Source: Candidatus Rokuibacteriota bacterium
Lineage (GTDB): Bacteria > Methylomirabilota > Methylomirabilia > Rokubacteriales > CSP1-6
DNA length: 64,000 nt
NCBI GenBank assembly: GCA_016184125.1
Contig: JACPDG010000038.1
Coordinates: 81,022 to 145,021, forward strand
Reading direction: 5' to 3'
How positions within the stretch are numbered: the first letter of the stretch is position 1; each line of letters opens with the position of its first letter. This document shows positions 18,411 to 26,896 of the stretch, one piece after another. Both the position numbers and the translations under genes were made by a program. The notes beneath the pieces are model-generated. The model was given only the letters and a program-made list of their open reading frames with translations. It had not been told where the DNA came from and ran no database searches.

Positions 18411-19187
18411 ATGAAGGTCGCGATCCTGGCCGGAGGTGTGGGAACCCGGCTCGCCGAGGAAACCGAAGTGAAGCCCAAGCCGATGGTGGAGATCGGCGGC
18501 AAGCCGATCCTCTGGCACATCATGCAGCACTACGCCTGGTACGGCTTCACCGAGTTCGCGATCGCGCTCGGGTACAAGGGCGACTACATCAAGAAGTACC
18601 TCGTCGACTACTGCTCGCTGAACCACAACCTGACCGTTCACCTCGGCAACGGGAAGATCGATCTCCACACGTCGGACGGCATCTCGCCCGACTGGACGGT
18701 CCACGCGATCGACACCGGCCAGGCCACGAACACCGGCGGGCGCATCAAGCGGCTCGCGCCGTGGCTCCAGGGCGGCACGTTCATGCTGACGTGGGGCGAC
18801 GGGGTGTCGGACGTCGACCTCGTCAAGCTGCTGGAGTTCCACCGCTCGCACGGGAAGCTCGCCACCGTGACGGCCGTCCGGCCGACGGCCCGGTTCGGCC
18901 GGCTCGAGATCCGGGGCCACGAGGTGGTGCAGTTCACCGAGAAGCCGCAGCTCGGGGAAGGCTGGATCAACGGCGCCTTCTTCGTCCTCGAGCCCGGGAT
19001 CTTCGACTACATCGAGGGCGACGAGATGCAGTGGGAACGCGAGCCCATGGAGCGCCTCGCGAAGGACGGCCAGCTCATGGCCTACCTCCACGAGGGCTTC
19101 TGGCAATGCATGGACACGCTCAGGGACAAGAAGCTCTTGAACGACCTCTGGGAGCGGGGGGACGCCCCGTGGAAGATCTGGGGATAA
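18411..19187 (+). CDS. rfbF: Glucose-1-phosphate cytidylyltransferase
   Basis: 258 residues, usual family length. The nucleotidyltransferase signature MKVAILAGGVGTRLAEET followed by KPKPMVEIGGKPILW, and the RfbF-specific blocks HNLTVHLGNGKIDLH and FMLTWGDGVSDVDL, identify it. It makes CDP-glucose from CTP and glucose-1-phosphate, opening a CDP-deoxyhexose or branched-sugar pathway. ATG 18411 has AGGAGG 8 bases upstream. The following SDR and C-methyltransferase genes are a recurrent trio with rfbF. A sigma-54 promoter lies about 455 bp upstream. Confidence 0.95.
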   Translation: MKVAILAGGVGTRLAEETEVKPKPMVEIGGKPILWHIMQHYAWYGFTEFAIALGYKGDYIKKYLVDYCSLNHNLTVHLGNGKIDLHTSDGISPDWTVHAIDTGQATNTGGRIKRLAPWLQGGTFMLTWGDGVSDVDLVKLLEFHRSHGKLATVTAVRPTARFGRLEIRGHEVVQFTEKPQLGEGWINGAFFVLEPGIFDYIEGDEMQWEREPMERLAKDGQLMAYLHEGFWQCMDTLRDKKLLNDLWERGDAPWKIWG

Positions 19188-19191
19188 CACG

Positions 19192-20256
19192 ATGCGCGTG
19201 CTCGTCACGGGTCACAACGGCTACATCGGTTCGGTGCTCGTTCCGTTGCTCCAGCAGGCTGGCCACGACGCCGTCGGGCTGGACAGCCGGCTCTTCGCCG
19301 CGTGCACGTTCGGGGCGGGCGGTCGGGAGATCCCGTCCCTGACCATCGATCTTCGGGACGTCCAGGCGCGGCATCTCGCCGGGTTCGACGCGATCGCGCA
19401 CCTGGCCGGTCTGTCGAACGATCCGCTCGGGGACCTCAGTCCCGACGTCACGTACGAGATCAATCACCGGGCGTCGGTGAGGCTCGCCCGGCTGGCGAAG
19501 CGCGTCGGCGTGCGGCGGTTCGTCCACTCGTCGTCGTGCAGCATCTACGGCGCCGCCGGCGACGACGTGCTGACGGAGGAGGCGTCCTTCAATCCCGTGA
19601 CGCCGTACGGGATCTCGAAGGTCCGCGTCGAGGAGGATGTCTCGCGCCTGGCCGACCGGCACTTCAGCCCGACCTTCCTCCGCAACGCGACGGCGTACGG
19701 CGTGTCTCCCCGCCTGCGTGGCGATCTCGTGGTCAACAACCTCGTGGGCTACGCGGTGACCACCGGTGAGGTCTTCCTCAAGAGCGACGGCACGCCGTGG
19801 CGGCCGCTCGTCCACATCGAGGACATCGCCCGCGCCTTCGTCGCCGTCCTCGAGGCCCCGCAGGAGCGCGTGCACAACGAGGCGTTCAACGTCGGGCGCA
19901 CCGAGGAGAACTACCGCATCCGTGAGGTCGCAGAGCTCGTGGAGACCGTGGTGCCCGGCGCGCGCGTGAGGCTCGCGGACAGCGCAGGACCCGATCTCCG
20001 GAACTACCGCGTCGACTGCAGCAAGATCGCCCGCGTGCTGCCGCGCTTCCAGCCTCGCTGGACGGTGCGCCGGGGCATCGAGGAGCTCTACGCGGCGTAC
20101 ACGGGCGAGCGCACCACGCTCGACGACCTCACCGGTCCCCGATACCAGCGGATCAAGCACGTGCTCGCGCTCCAGGCCGCCGGCCGCCTCGATGCGGGGC
20201 TCCGGTGGTGCGCAGAGCGCGTGCGAGAGCCGCGCATGCGCCAGGAGGTGGCGTGA
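19192..20256 (+). CDS. NAD-dependent epimerase/dehydratase (SDR)
   Basis: 354 residues of the extended SDR type. Nucleotide-binding motif TGHNGYIG at residues 6-13, catalytic SSSCSIYG, and YGISK with Tyr139 and Lys143. Expected to act on the CDP-hexose produced by the upstream enzyme or on a later intermediate; it lacks the GHTGFKGSW-type opening of classical CDP-glucose 4,6-dehydratase, so the exact step is open. Four bases separate it from rfbF and its TGA overlaps the next ATG, so the three genes are one transcriptional unit. Confidence 0.88.
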   Translation: MRVLVTGHNGYIGSVLVPLLQQAGHDAVGLDSRLFAACTFGAGGREIPSLTIDLRDVQARHLAGFDAIAHLAGLSNDPLGDLSPDVTYEINHRASVRLARLAKRVGVRRFVHSSSCSIYGAAGDDVLTEEASFNPVTPYGISKVRVEEDVSRLADRHFSPTFLRNATAYGVSPRLRGDLVVNNLVGYAVTTGEVFLKSDGTPWRPLVHIEDIARAFVAVLEAPQERVHNEAFNVGRTEENYRIREVAELVETVVPGARVRLADSAGPDLRNYRVDCSKIARVLPRFQPRWTVRRGIEELYAAYTGERTTLDDLTGPRYQRIKHVLALQAAGRLDAGLRWCAERVREPRMRQEVA

Positions 20257-21482
20257 TGAGCCCGACGCCTGCCTGCCGCTCCTGCGGGGCGGACGGTCTC
20301 GTGACCTTCCTGTCCCTGGGGAAGATGCCCCTGGTCGACGCGCTCCCGACCGAGCAGGACCTGCTCGGCCCGGAGGCGCGATACCCGCTCGACGTCGCCT
20401 TCTGTCCCGCCTGCTCGCTCGTGCAGATCCTCGAGACCGTGCAGCCGGAAGTCCTGTTCTGCCGCGACTACCCCTACTACTCGTCCTTCACCGACGCGCT
20501 GCTCGCGCACTCGAAGGCGAACGTCGCAGAGCTCGTCCGGTCGAGACGGCTCGGGCCCGACAGCCTCGCGGTCGAGCTGGCGAGCAACGACGGGTATCTC
20601 CTCCAGTACTTCGCCGAGGCCGGGGTGCCCGTCCTCGGCATCGATCCGGCCGAGGGGCCGGCGCGCGCGGCGATCGCCAAGGGGATCCCCACCCTGATCG
20701 ACTTCTTCGGTCGTGACCTCGCGCGGCGCCTGCGGGCGAGCGGGATGGGGGCGGACGTCGTCGTCGCCAACAACGTCCTCGCCCACGTCGCCGACCTGAA
20801 CGGCTTTGTCCAGGGGATCGCGACGCTGCTGAAGGACGGCGGCGTGGCGGTGATCGAGGTCCCGTACGTCAAGGACCTGATCGACCACTGCGAGTTCGAC
20901 ACGATCTACCACGAGCACCTCTGCTACTTCTCGGTGACGGCGCTCGCGACGCTGTTCCGCCGCCATGGGCTGTCGCTCAACCACGTCCAGCGCCTCGCGA
21001 TCCACGGGGGCTCGCTGCGCCTGTTCGTGGAACGTACGGCACAGCCGAGCGCGGCCGTCCAGGCGATGCTGGCCGCCGAGGCAGCCGAGAACGTCACCGG
21101 GCTCGGGTACTACGAGGACTTCGCGGCCCGCGTGGCGGACATCAAGCAACGGCTCGTCGCCCTGCTCGACGGGCTCCGCGCCAAGGGCAAGCGCATCGCG
21201 GCCTACGGGGCGGCGGCGAAGGGGGCGATCCTGCTCAACTACGCCGGCATCGGCGCCGACGTGCTCGACTTCGTCGTCGACCGCAACGTGCACAAGCAGG
21301 GACGCTACATGCCCGGCGTGCACCTGCCGATCGCCGATCCGCTGCGCATCTGGCGCGACATGCCGGACTACGTCCTGATCCTCGCCTGGAACTTCAAGGA
21401 CGAGATCCTGGTGCAGCTCGACGACTACCGGCGGCTCGGCGGGCGCTGCATCATCCCCATCCCCTCCCCGGTGATCGCGTGA
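20256..21482 (+). CDS. NDP-sugar C-methyltransferase (TylC3/EvaC-like), paralogue 1
   Basis: 408 residues in three parts: an N-terminal zinc-binding region (CRSCG near 7 and CPACS near 50), a SAM-dependent methyltransferase core (VELASNDGYLLQYF), and a C-terminal Rossmann-like half (KRIAAYGAAAKGAILLNYAG, FVVDRNVHKQGRYMPG). The sequence YHEHLCYFS carries the Tyr-His-Glu-His residues used by TylC3-type enzymes for C-3 methylation of a keto sugar. It probably builds a branched CDP-sugar from the products of 18411 and 19192. The start overlaps the SDR stop and follows AGGAGG. Two divergent paralogues follow at 21479 and 23820. Confidence 0.9.
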   Translation: MSPTPACRSCGADGLVTFLSLGKMPLVDALPTEQDLLGPEARYPLDVAFCPACSLVQILETVQPEVLFCRDYPYYSSFTDALLAHSKANVAELVRSRRLGPDSLAVELASNDGYLLQYFAEAGVPVLGIDPAEGPARAAIAKGIPTLIDFFGRDLARRLRASGMGADVVVANNVLAHVADLNGFVQGIATLLKDGGVAVIEVPYVKDLIDHCEFDTIYHEHLCYFSVTALATLFRRHGLSLNHVQRLAIHGGSLRLFVERTAQPSAAVQAMLAAEAAENVTGLGYYEDFAARVADIKQRLVALLDGLRAKGKRIAAYGAAAKGAILLNYAGIGADVLDFVVDRNVHKQGRYMPGVHLPIADPLRIWRDMPDYVLILAWNFKDEILVQLDDYRRLGGRCIIPIPSPVIA

Positions 21483-22690
21483 ATCAGAACGGGTCCGGGT
21501 CCGGTGGAGCGCGCAGCGCGACGTGTCACAGCTGTGGCGCGGACGGCCTCCACGTCTTCTATCGCGTCGAGCAGATTCCCGTCCACAGCTGCCTGCTGAT
21601 GCCGTCGCGCCGGGCCGCGCTCGCGTACCCGAAGGGCGACCTCGAGCTCGGCTTCTGCCCGAGCTGCGGCTTCATCCAGAACACGCTCTTCGATCCGTCG
21701 GTGCACGAGTACTCCACGCGCTACGAGGAGACCCAGACCTTCTCGCCGCGGTTCAACCAGTTCGCCCGTGAGCTCGCCGAGCGGCTCGTGGCGCGCTACG
21801 ACCTGCGCGGCAAGGACATCCTCGAGATCGGGTGTGGCAAGGGCGAGTTCCTCGTGCTGCTGTGCGAGCTGGGCGGCAACCGCGGCATCGGCATCGACCC
21901 CGGCTACATCCCGGCCCGCACCGCGAGCCCCGTGGCCTCGCAGATCAACTTCATCCAGGACTTCTACTCCGAGCGCTACGCGCTCCTCACCGGCGACTTC
22001 GTGTGCTGCCGGCACACCCTCGAGCACCTGCAGCCCACGCGGCAGTTCCTCGACACCGTGCGCAAGGGCGTGGGGACGGGTCCGGGCACGATCGTCTTCT
22101 TCGAGGTCCCGGACGTCGCACGCGTGCTGGAGGAGCGGGCGTTCTGGGACATCTACTACGAGCACTGCTCGTATTTCAGCGCGGGCTCGCTGGCCCGCCT
22201 GTTCCGTTCGTGCGGGTTCGAGATCCTCGACCTCACGCGCGACTTCGACGACCAGTACCTGCTGATCACCGCCCGGCCGGGCGACGGCGCCGCCGGCCAG
22301 GTGTTCGAGCTCGAGCAGGACCTCGCGGCGCTCGCGGCCGGCGTCGAGAGCTTCGCGGTCGACCACGCGCGGCGCGCGCAGGAGTGGCGCGAGCGCCTGC
22401 GCCGCCTCGAGAGCGAGGGACGCCGGGTCGTCATCTGGGGCTCGGGCTCGAAGGCCGTGGCCTTCCTCACGACGCTCGGCATCGGCGACACGATCGAGTA
22501 CGTCGTCGACATCAACCCCTTCAAGCACGGGATGTATCTCGCCGGCACGGGCCACGAGATCGTGCCCCCCGCCCGGCTCAAGGACAGTCCACCCGACGTG
22601 ATCATCGCCATGAATGCCATCTACCTGGACGAGATCCGCGCCGATGTGAGCGGTATGGGCATCGACGCCGAGCTCCTGGCCGTCTGCTGA
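21479..22690 (+). CDS. C-methyltransferase-like protein, paralogue 2
   Basis: 403 residues with the same architecture as the gene before it: CHSCG and CPSCG zinc pairs, SAM motif ILEIGCGKGEFLVLL, and C-terminal RRVVIWGSGSKAVAFLTTLG plus EYVVDINPFKHGMYLAGTG. The catalytic region reads YYEHCSYFS, so the first histidine of the YHEH set is replaced by tyrosine. That could mean a different methyl acceptor. GTG 21479 overlaps the upstream TGA. It ends with an intact stop two bases before a repeat element. Confidence 0.85.
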   Translation: MNQNGSGSGGARSATCHSCGADGLHVFYRVEQIPVHSCLLMPSRRAALAYPKGDLELGFCPSCGFIQNTLFDPSVHEYSTRYEETQTFSPRFNQFARELAERLVARYDLRGKDILEIGCGKGEFLVLLCELGGNRGIGIDPGYIPARTASPVASQINFIQDFYSERYALLTGDFVCCRHTLEHLQPTRQFLDTVRKGVGTGPGTIVFFEVPDVARVLEERAFWDIYYEHCSYFSAGSLARLFRSCGFEILDLTRDFDDQYLLITARPGDGAAGQVFELEQDLAALAAGVESFAVDHARRAQEWRERLRRLESEGRRVVIWGSGSKAVAFLTTLGIGDTIEYVVDINPFKHGMYLAGTGHEIVPPARLKDSPPDVIIAMNAIYLDEIRADVSGMGIDAELLAVC

Positions 22691-22691
22691 T

Positions 22692-22797
22692 CATGGGGGG
22701 ACTCCCGATGCCCCTCGAGCCCCCCGGGCGCTCGCACGCGCCCCGGGGGGTGCGTGGACGCACCCGTGGAACCCGGGGCGCGGCTCGATTGCCCCGC
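22692..22797 (+). repeat. Modular palindromic element, copy 7
   Basis: CATGGGGGGACTCCCGATGCCCCTC (weakened first hairpin), then ACGCGCCCCGG...CCGGGGCGCGGC, with the small GGTGCGTGGACGCACC hairpin in its loop. It fills the gap before the family 2 glycosyltransferase. Confidence 0.85.
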
Positions 22798-23823
22798 GTG
22801 AGCGTCGGCCTGCCCGTCCACAACGGCGAGCGGTTCCTCGCCGAGGCCCTCGGGTCGGTGCTCGCTCAGACGCTGTCGGACTTCGAGCTCATCGTCTCCG
22901 ACAACGCCTCCACCGATCGGACGCCCGAGATCGCGCGGCAGCACGCCGCCCGCGACGCGAGGGTCCGGTACGTGCGGAACGACGTCAACATCGGCGCGGC
23001 CGGCAACTTCAACCGGACGTTCGCGCTGTCCCGCGCCCCGTACTTCAAGTGGATGGCCCATGACGACGTCTGCGCGCCGGACTTTCTCCTGCGATGCGTC
23101 GAGGTCCTCGATCGCGACCCGTCCGTCGTGCTGTGCTTCCCGCGCCAGGTCGACATCGACGAGACCGGGCGGACGCTCGGCGCCAACCCCTATCCGCTCG
23201 ATACGCGGCTCACGAGGCCGCACGAGCGGTTCAGCCAGGTCATGCGCTTCTGGCGCGGTGCGCCGGCCATCTGGGGCGTCGCGCGGCGCGCGGCGCTTGC
23301 CCGGACGCGGCTGATCCAGGACTTCTACGCATCCGACCTGGTGCTGCTGGCCGAGCTGTCGCTCCACGGCCCGTTCCACGAGGTGCCGGAAGACCTGCTG
23401 CGCCACCGCGAGCATGCCGGGCGCTCGGTCTACACGAGCGACCGGCGCTCATTCTCCACGTGGCTCAACCCGTTGCGCCGGCGTCCGCGAAGGTTCCCGG
23501 CCTGGTCCTGGTTTCTCGGGTACGTCTCCGCCGTCGGGCGCAGCCCGCTCCCCCTCACCGAGCGGACCCGGTGCTGGATGCAGGCGGCGCGGTGGTTCCG
23601 GTGGCGCTGGCGCGAAGCCGTGGACGATCTCATGGGGGGACTATCGATGCCCCCGACCCTTGTACGAAGGGGGCTCACGCCCCCCTCGTGCTCCCCCGGC
23701 CCCGCGATCGGAAGCGCCCCGGGGGGTGCGCGGCCGCACCCGGGGGACCCGGGGCGCTCCTCGACCTGGGTGGCCCTCCATACCTCCCAGCGCTCGGAAG
23801 CGCCCCGGGGGATCCAGGGTTGA
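22798..23823 (+). CDS. Glycosyltransferase family 2 with element-derived C-terminus
   Basis: 341 residues from GTG 22798. GT-A motifs: SVGLPVHNGERFLAEAL, VSDNASTDRTPEI, and KWMAHDDVCAPDFLL, where the acidic pair binds metal and nucleotide sugar. An acceptor-domain stretch ends near residue 279 (WRWREAVDDL). The remaining ~62 residues are translation of repeat element copy 8. The start is uncertain: GTG 22798 begins exactly at the fold, but ATG 22693 inside the preceding element is also in frame. The TGA overlaps the TTG start of the next gene. Confidence 0.82.
   Translation: MSVGLPVHNGERFLAEALGSVLAQTLSDFELIVSDNASTDRTPEIARQHAARDARVRYVRNDVNIGAAGNFNRTFALSRAPYFKWMAHDDVCAPDFLLRCVEVLDRDPSVVLCFPRQVDIDETGRTLGANPYPLDTRLTRPHERFSQVMRFWRGAPAIWGVARRAALARTRLIQDFYASDLVLLAELSLHGPFHEVPEDLLRHREHAGRSVYTSDRRSFSTWLNPLRRRPRRFPAWSWFLGYVSAVGRSPLPLTERTRCWMQAARWFRWRWREAVDDLMGGLSMPPTLVRRGLTPPSCSPGPAIGSAPGGARPHPGDPGRSSTWVALHTSQRSEAPRGIQG
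23632..23820 (+). repeat. Modular palindromic element, copy 8 (long form)
   Basis: First hairpin (arms mutated), then an extra module TACGAAGGGGGCTCACGCCCCC, then the second hairpin with GGTGCGCGGCCGCACC in its loop, plus a truncated repeat of the second hairpin at 23792-23817. It encodes the tail of the glycosyltransferase at 22798. Confidence 0.85.
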
Positions 23824-25100
23824 CGACGCGGTCGTCGTGTCCCGCGTGCCTCGGGTCCGACGTCTCCGTGTTCCTCGAGATCGAGCGCGTCCCGACGCAC
23901 TGTCACGTGCTCCGCTGGTCGCGCGACGAGGCGGCCGCGGCGCCGCGCGGCGACATCCGCCTCGGCCACTGCCGAGCGTGCGGCCTGATCTTCAACGTCG
24001 CGTTCGATCCCGAGCGGATGAGCTACGCGGGCGCGTACGAGAACTCCCTCGCGTGGTCGCCGCGGTTTTCGGCCTACGCGCGTGGGCTGGCCACGCGGCT
24101 CATCGCGCGCCACGACGTCCGCGGCAAGCGGGTCGTGGAGATCGGCTGCGGTCAGGGCGACTTCCTCGCGCTGCTGTGCGCCGAGGGCGGCAACCGGGGC
24201 ATCGGCTTCGATCCGTGCGAGACCGCAGCCCGGGGCGGCCAGCGGCGGACCGACGGCGTGACGATCGTCCGAGAGCCCTACTCCGCCGCGGCCGCCGGCG
24301 GCGCGCCCGACTTCGTCTGCTGCCGGCACGTCCTCGAGCACATCGCGTCACCCCGGGAGTTCCTCGTGGAGCTCCGCGCGAGCCTCGGCACACGCGCCGA
24401 CACGGTCGTCTTCTTCGAGGTCCCGAACGCGCTCGCGACGTTCGAGGACCTCGCGATCTGGGACATCATCTACGAGCACTGCTCCTACTTCACCGCGACG
24501 TCGCTCCGGCGCGTGTTCGAGGCCGCCGGCTTCGCGGTGCTCGACATCCGCACCGACTTCGAGGAGCAGTTCCTCTCTCTCGAGGCCGTACCCGTCGTGA
24601 GTGGCTCGTCCGATCCCATGGGGGACCTCGACGGGTCCCCCAAGCCCCCCCGACGCTCGGGAGCGGCCCGGGGAACCCGGGCCGCTCCTCGGGATCGCGC
24701 GCGGCCTCTCATCGGGCAGCTCGACGGGTCCCCCGAGCCGCCGCTCAGCAGGCATCTGCGCCGGTTCCAGGCGCGGTTCCGCCACACCGTCCGGACGTGG
24801 GACGACCGTCTGCGCCGTCAGCTCGACGCCGGGAGCCGCGTCGTCGTGTGGGGCGCGGGCTCGAAGGCGGTCACGTTCCTCAACGTGGTGCCGTCGGCCC
24901 GCCGTCTCGAGTACGTCGTCGACATCAACTCGCGCAAGCGGGGCGCGTACGTCCCGGGCACCGGCCAGCAGATGGTCGGTCCCGACTTCCTCCTCGAGCA
25001 CCGCCCGGACGTCGTCCTCGTCATGAATCCCGCCTATGCCGCCGAGATCCGCCAGGCGATGGCCGGGCTCGGCATCACCGCCGACCTCATCGACGTCTGA
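23820..25100 (+). CDS. C-methyltransferase-like protein, paralogue 3, with in-frame element insertion
   Basis: 426 residues, closest in the window to the protein at 21479: CPACLG and CRACG zinc pairs, SAM motif VVEIGCGQGDFLALL, FVCCRHVLEH, YEHCSYFTA, and C-terminal VVVWGAGSKAVTFLNVV and EYVVDINSRKRGAYVPG. Between the methyltransferase core and the C-terminal half, residues about 267-308 (from MGDLDGSPKPP on) are encoded by a repeat element. Frame is kept on both sides and the downstream domain is intact. TTG 23820 is the only start that retains the first zinc pair; it overlaps the upstream TGA. Whether the inserted peptide is tolerated or the enzyme is dead cannot be judged from sequence. Confidence 0.82.
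   Translation: MTTRSSCPACLGSDVSVFLEIERVPTHCHVLRWSRDEAAAAPRGDIRLGHCRACGLIFNVAFDPERMSYAGAYENSLAWSPRFSAYARGLATRLIARHDVRGKRVVEIGCGQGDFLALLCAEGGNRGIGFDPCETAARGGQRRTDGVTIVREPYSAAAAGGAPDFVCCRHVLEHIASPREFLVELRASLGTRADTVVFFEVPNALATFEDLAIWDIIYEHCSYFTATSLRRVFEAAGFAVLDIRTDFEEQFLSLEAVPVVSGSSDPMGDLDGSPKPPRRSGAARGTRAAPRDRARPLIGQLDGSPEPPLSRHLRRFQARFRHTVRTWDDRLRRQLDAGSRVVVWGAGSKAVTFLNVVPSARRLEYVVDINSRKRGAYVPGTGQQMVGPDFLLEHRPDVVLVMNPAYAAEIRQAMAGLGITADLIDV
24616..24750 (+). repeat. Modular palindromic element, copy 9 (inside a gene)
   Basis: ATGGGGGACC-TCGAC-GGGTCCCCCA hairpin, then GAGCGGCCCGGGGAACCCGGGCCGCTC, then a half-copy of the first motif (CTCGACGGGTCCCCC). It lies wholly inside the methyltransferase at 23820. 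Confidence 0.88.
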
Positions 25101-25107
25101 GGGAAGT

Positions 25108-25262
25108 GGGGGCCCCGAAATGGCCCCCCACGATCGCACGAAGGGGGCTGACGCCCCCCTCGGACTCCCCCGGCCCCCGCGCTCGGAAGCGCCCTGGGCG
25201 GTGCGCGGACGCACCGGTGGGATCCGGGGCGCTCCTCGATCACCAGATCCGTTCGCAGGATC
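25108..25262 (+). repeat. Modular palindromic element, copy 10 (long form)
   Basis: GTGGGGGCC hairpin, extra module GCACGAAGGGGGCTGACGCCCCC, second hairpin with GGTGCGCGGACGCACC in its loop, tail ATCACCAGATCCGTTCGCAGG. It lies between the methyltransferase stop and the flippase start. Confidence 0.88.
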
Positions 25263-25297
25263 TGAAACTGCCCCGGCCGTCCGGGGACACAGGACCC

Positions 25298-26896
25298 ATG
25301 CCAGGCACCCCACCCGATTCAGAGATCATCGTCCGCGCCGCGACCGGCGTCGCTCCCGACTGCGATCTTGGGGGGCCCCGACATGGCCCCCCAAACCCCC
25401 CAGCGTTCGCCGGGCCTGGGGTGAACCCAGGCCCGGCTCCACACGCCGATTCGTCCACCGGCAGTGAGCCCATCTTTGCCGGAGTCCGCTGGACGGCCGT
25501 CGGACACGTCGTGGGCCAGCTCCTGCGCTTCGGCGTCTCGCTCGTGCTCGCGCGCCTCCTGGCCCCGGAAGACTTCGGTCTCCTCGGGATGGCCGTCGTG
25601 ATCACCGGGTTCGTGGGGCTGTTCCAGACCCTCGGGACCCACGGAGCGGTCATCCAGCGCAAGGAGCTGTCCGCCGCGTTCGTGAACAGCGTCGCGACGG
25701 TCAACGTCGCGATGGGCGCGGCGTTGACCTGCATCCTGGTCCTCGCGGCGCCGCTCGTGGCCCACGCCTACCAGAACGAGGCGGTGGCGGGCATCGTCCG
25801 CACGCTCTCGTTCATCTTCCTGATCTCCTCCTTCGGAATCGTCCACAGCTCGCTGCTGAACCGGGACCTGCGCTTCAACCGCCTGGTCGGCATCGAGCTG
25901 ACCGCGACCGCGATGCAGGCCGTCGCCGCGGTCACGCTCGCCTCGTTCGGCTTCAAGGTGTGGGCGCTCGTGACCGGCAACCTGGTGGCCGCCACGGTGA
26001 CCATGTCCCTGCTGCAGCTCGCCTCGCCCTGGCGCGTCCGGTGGGGCGTCGCGTGGCCCGAGCTCCGCGGCGTCTGGGGCTTCAGCCTGCACCTCACGGG
26101 CGTCAACACCCTCGACTACGCGTTCAAGAACGCCGACAAGCTCGTGATCGCCACGTTCCTCGGCCCCGATGCCCTCGGCTACTACTGGCTCGCCTACAGC
26201 CTCTGCATGCTTCCGGCCGACGCGCTCACCCGCATCCTGGGCCGGGTGCTGTTCGCCGCCTTCTCGCGCATCCAGGACGACGACGCCGAGCTCCGCCGCG
26301 CGGTCCTCCGGACCACCGGCGTGACCATGGTCATCGTCATGCCGATGATGGCGGGCCTGGCGGCCGTCGCGGGCCCGTTCGCGGCCGGCGCGCTCGGTGA
26401 CAAGTGGGCGCCGATCGCCCCGCTGATCGTGGCGCTCGTCCCGATCGGCGTGCTGACCTCGCTCTCCGCGCCGACCGCGAACCTCTACCTCGCCAAGGGG
26501 AAGAGCCACTGGCTCTTCTGGTGGAACCTCACCTCCGGGACCGTCGTCGTCGCGAGCGTCTTCGCGGGCGTTCCGTGGGGGCTGCTCGGCGTCGCGGGGG
26601 CGTACGCGGCCGTCATGATCCCGCTGACCGCGGTCTTCCTCCTGTTCCCCTTCCGGCTGATCCAGCTCAGCATGTCGGAGCTGCTGCGGGCCATGGCGCC
26701 GATCGCGACCGGCACGGGGTTCATGGTCGTGCTCGTCGTCGCGACCCGGATGGCGCTCGAAGCCGCCGGCTTCCGTCCGCTCACGGTGCTGGCGCTGACC
26801 GTGCCCGTCGGGCCGGTCGCCTACGGGCTCGCGATGCTGGTCCTGCGCCCGCGCGCATTCGGCGATCTGCAGCGGATCGTGAGCCGGACCTCATGA
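25298..26896 (+). CDS. Lipid-linked oligosaccharide flippase (Wzx/MOP family) with element in its N-terminus
   Basis: 532 residues, hydrophobic from about residue 60 onward with roughly 14 membrane segments. Typical features of the polysaccharide-transporter branch are GVRWTAVGHVVGQLLRFGVS at the first helix, ARLLAPEDFGLLGMAVV, and FKNADKLVIATFLGPDALGYY mid-protein. It should flip the undecaprenyl-linked repeat unit across the inner membrane. ATG 25298 is the last usable start before the first helix. It forces translation of an embedded repeat element as residues 25-57, a proline/glycine-rich cytosolic extension. The TGA overlaps the next ATG. Confidence 0.88.
   Translation: MPGTPPDSEIIVRAATGVAPDCDLGGPRHGPPNPPAFAGPGVNPGPAPHADSSTGSEPIFAGVRWTAVGHVVGQLLRFGVSLVLARLLAPEDFGLLGMAVVITGFVGLFQTLGTHGAVIQRKELSAAFVNSVATVNVAMGAALTCILVLAAPLVAHAYQNEAVAGIVRTLSFIFLISSFGIVHSSLLNRDLRFNRLVGIELTATAMQAVAAVTLASFGFKVWALVTGNLVAATVTMSLLQLASPWRVRWGVAWPELRGVWGFSLHLTGVNTLDYAFKNADKLVIATFLGPDALGYYWLAYSLCMLPADALTRILGRVLFAAFSRIQDDDAELRRAVLRTTGVTMVIVMPMMAGLAAVAGPFAAGALGDKWAPIAPLIVALVPIGVLTSLSAPTANLYLAKGKSHWLFWWNLTSGTVVVASVFAGVPWGLLGVAGAYAAVMIPLTAVFLLFPFRLIQLSMSELLRAMAPIATGTGFMVVLVVATRMALEAAGFRPLTVLALTVPVGPVAYGLAMLVLRPRAFGDLQRIVSRTS
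25368..25468 (+). repeat. Modular palindromic element, copy 11 (in frame within the flippase gene)
   Basis: TGGGGGGCC-CCGACAT-GGCCCCCCA hairpin, then CGGGCCTGGGGTGAACCCAGGCCCG with both arms altered compensatorily, tail CGCCGATTCGTCCACCGGC. It is open in the flippase frame. Confidence 0.88.
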
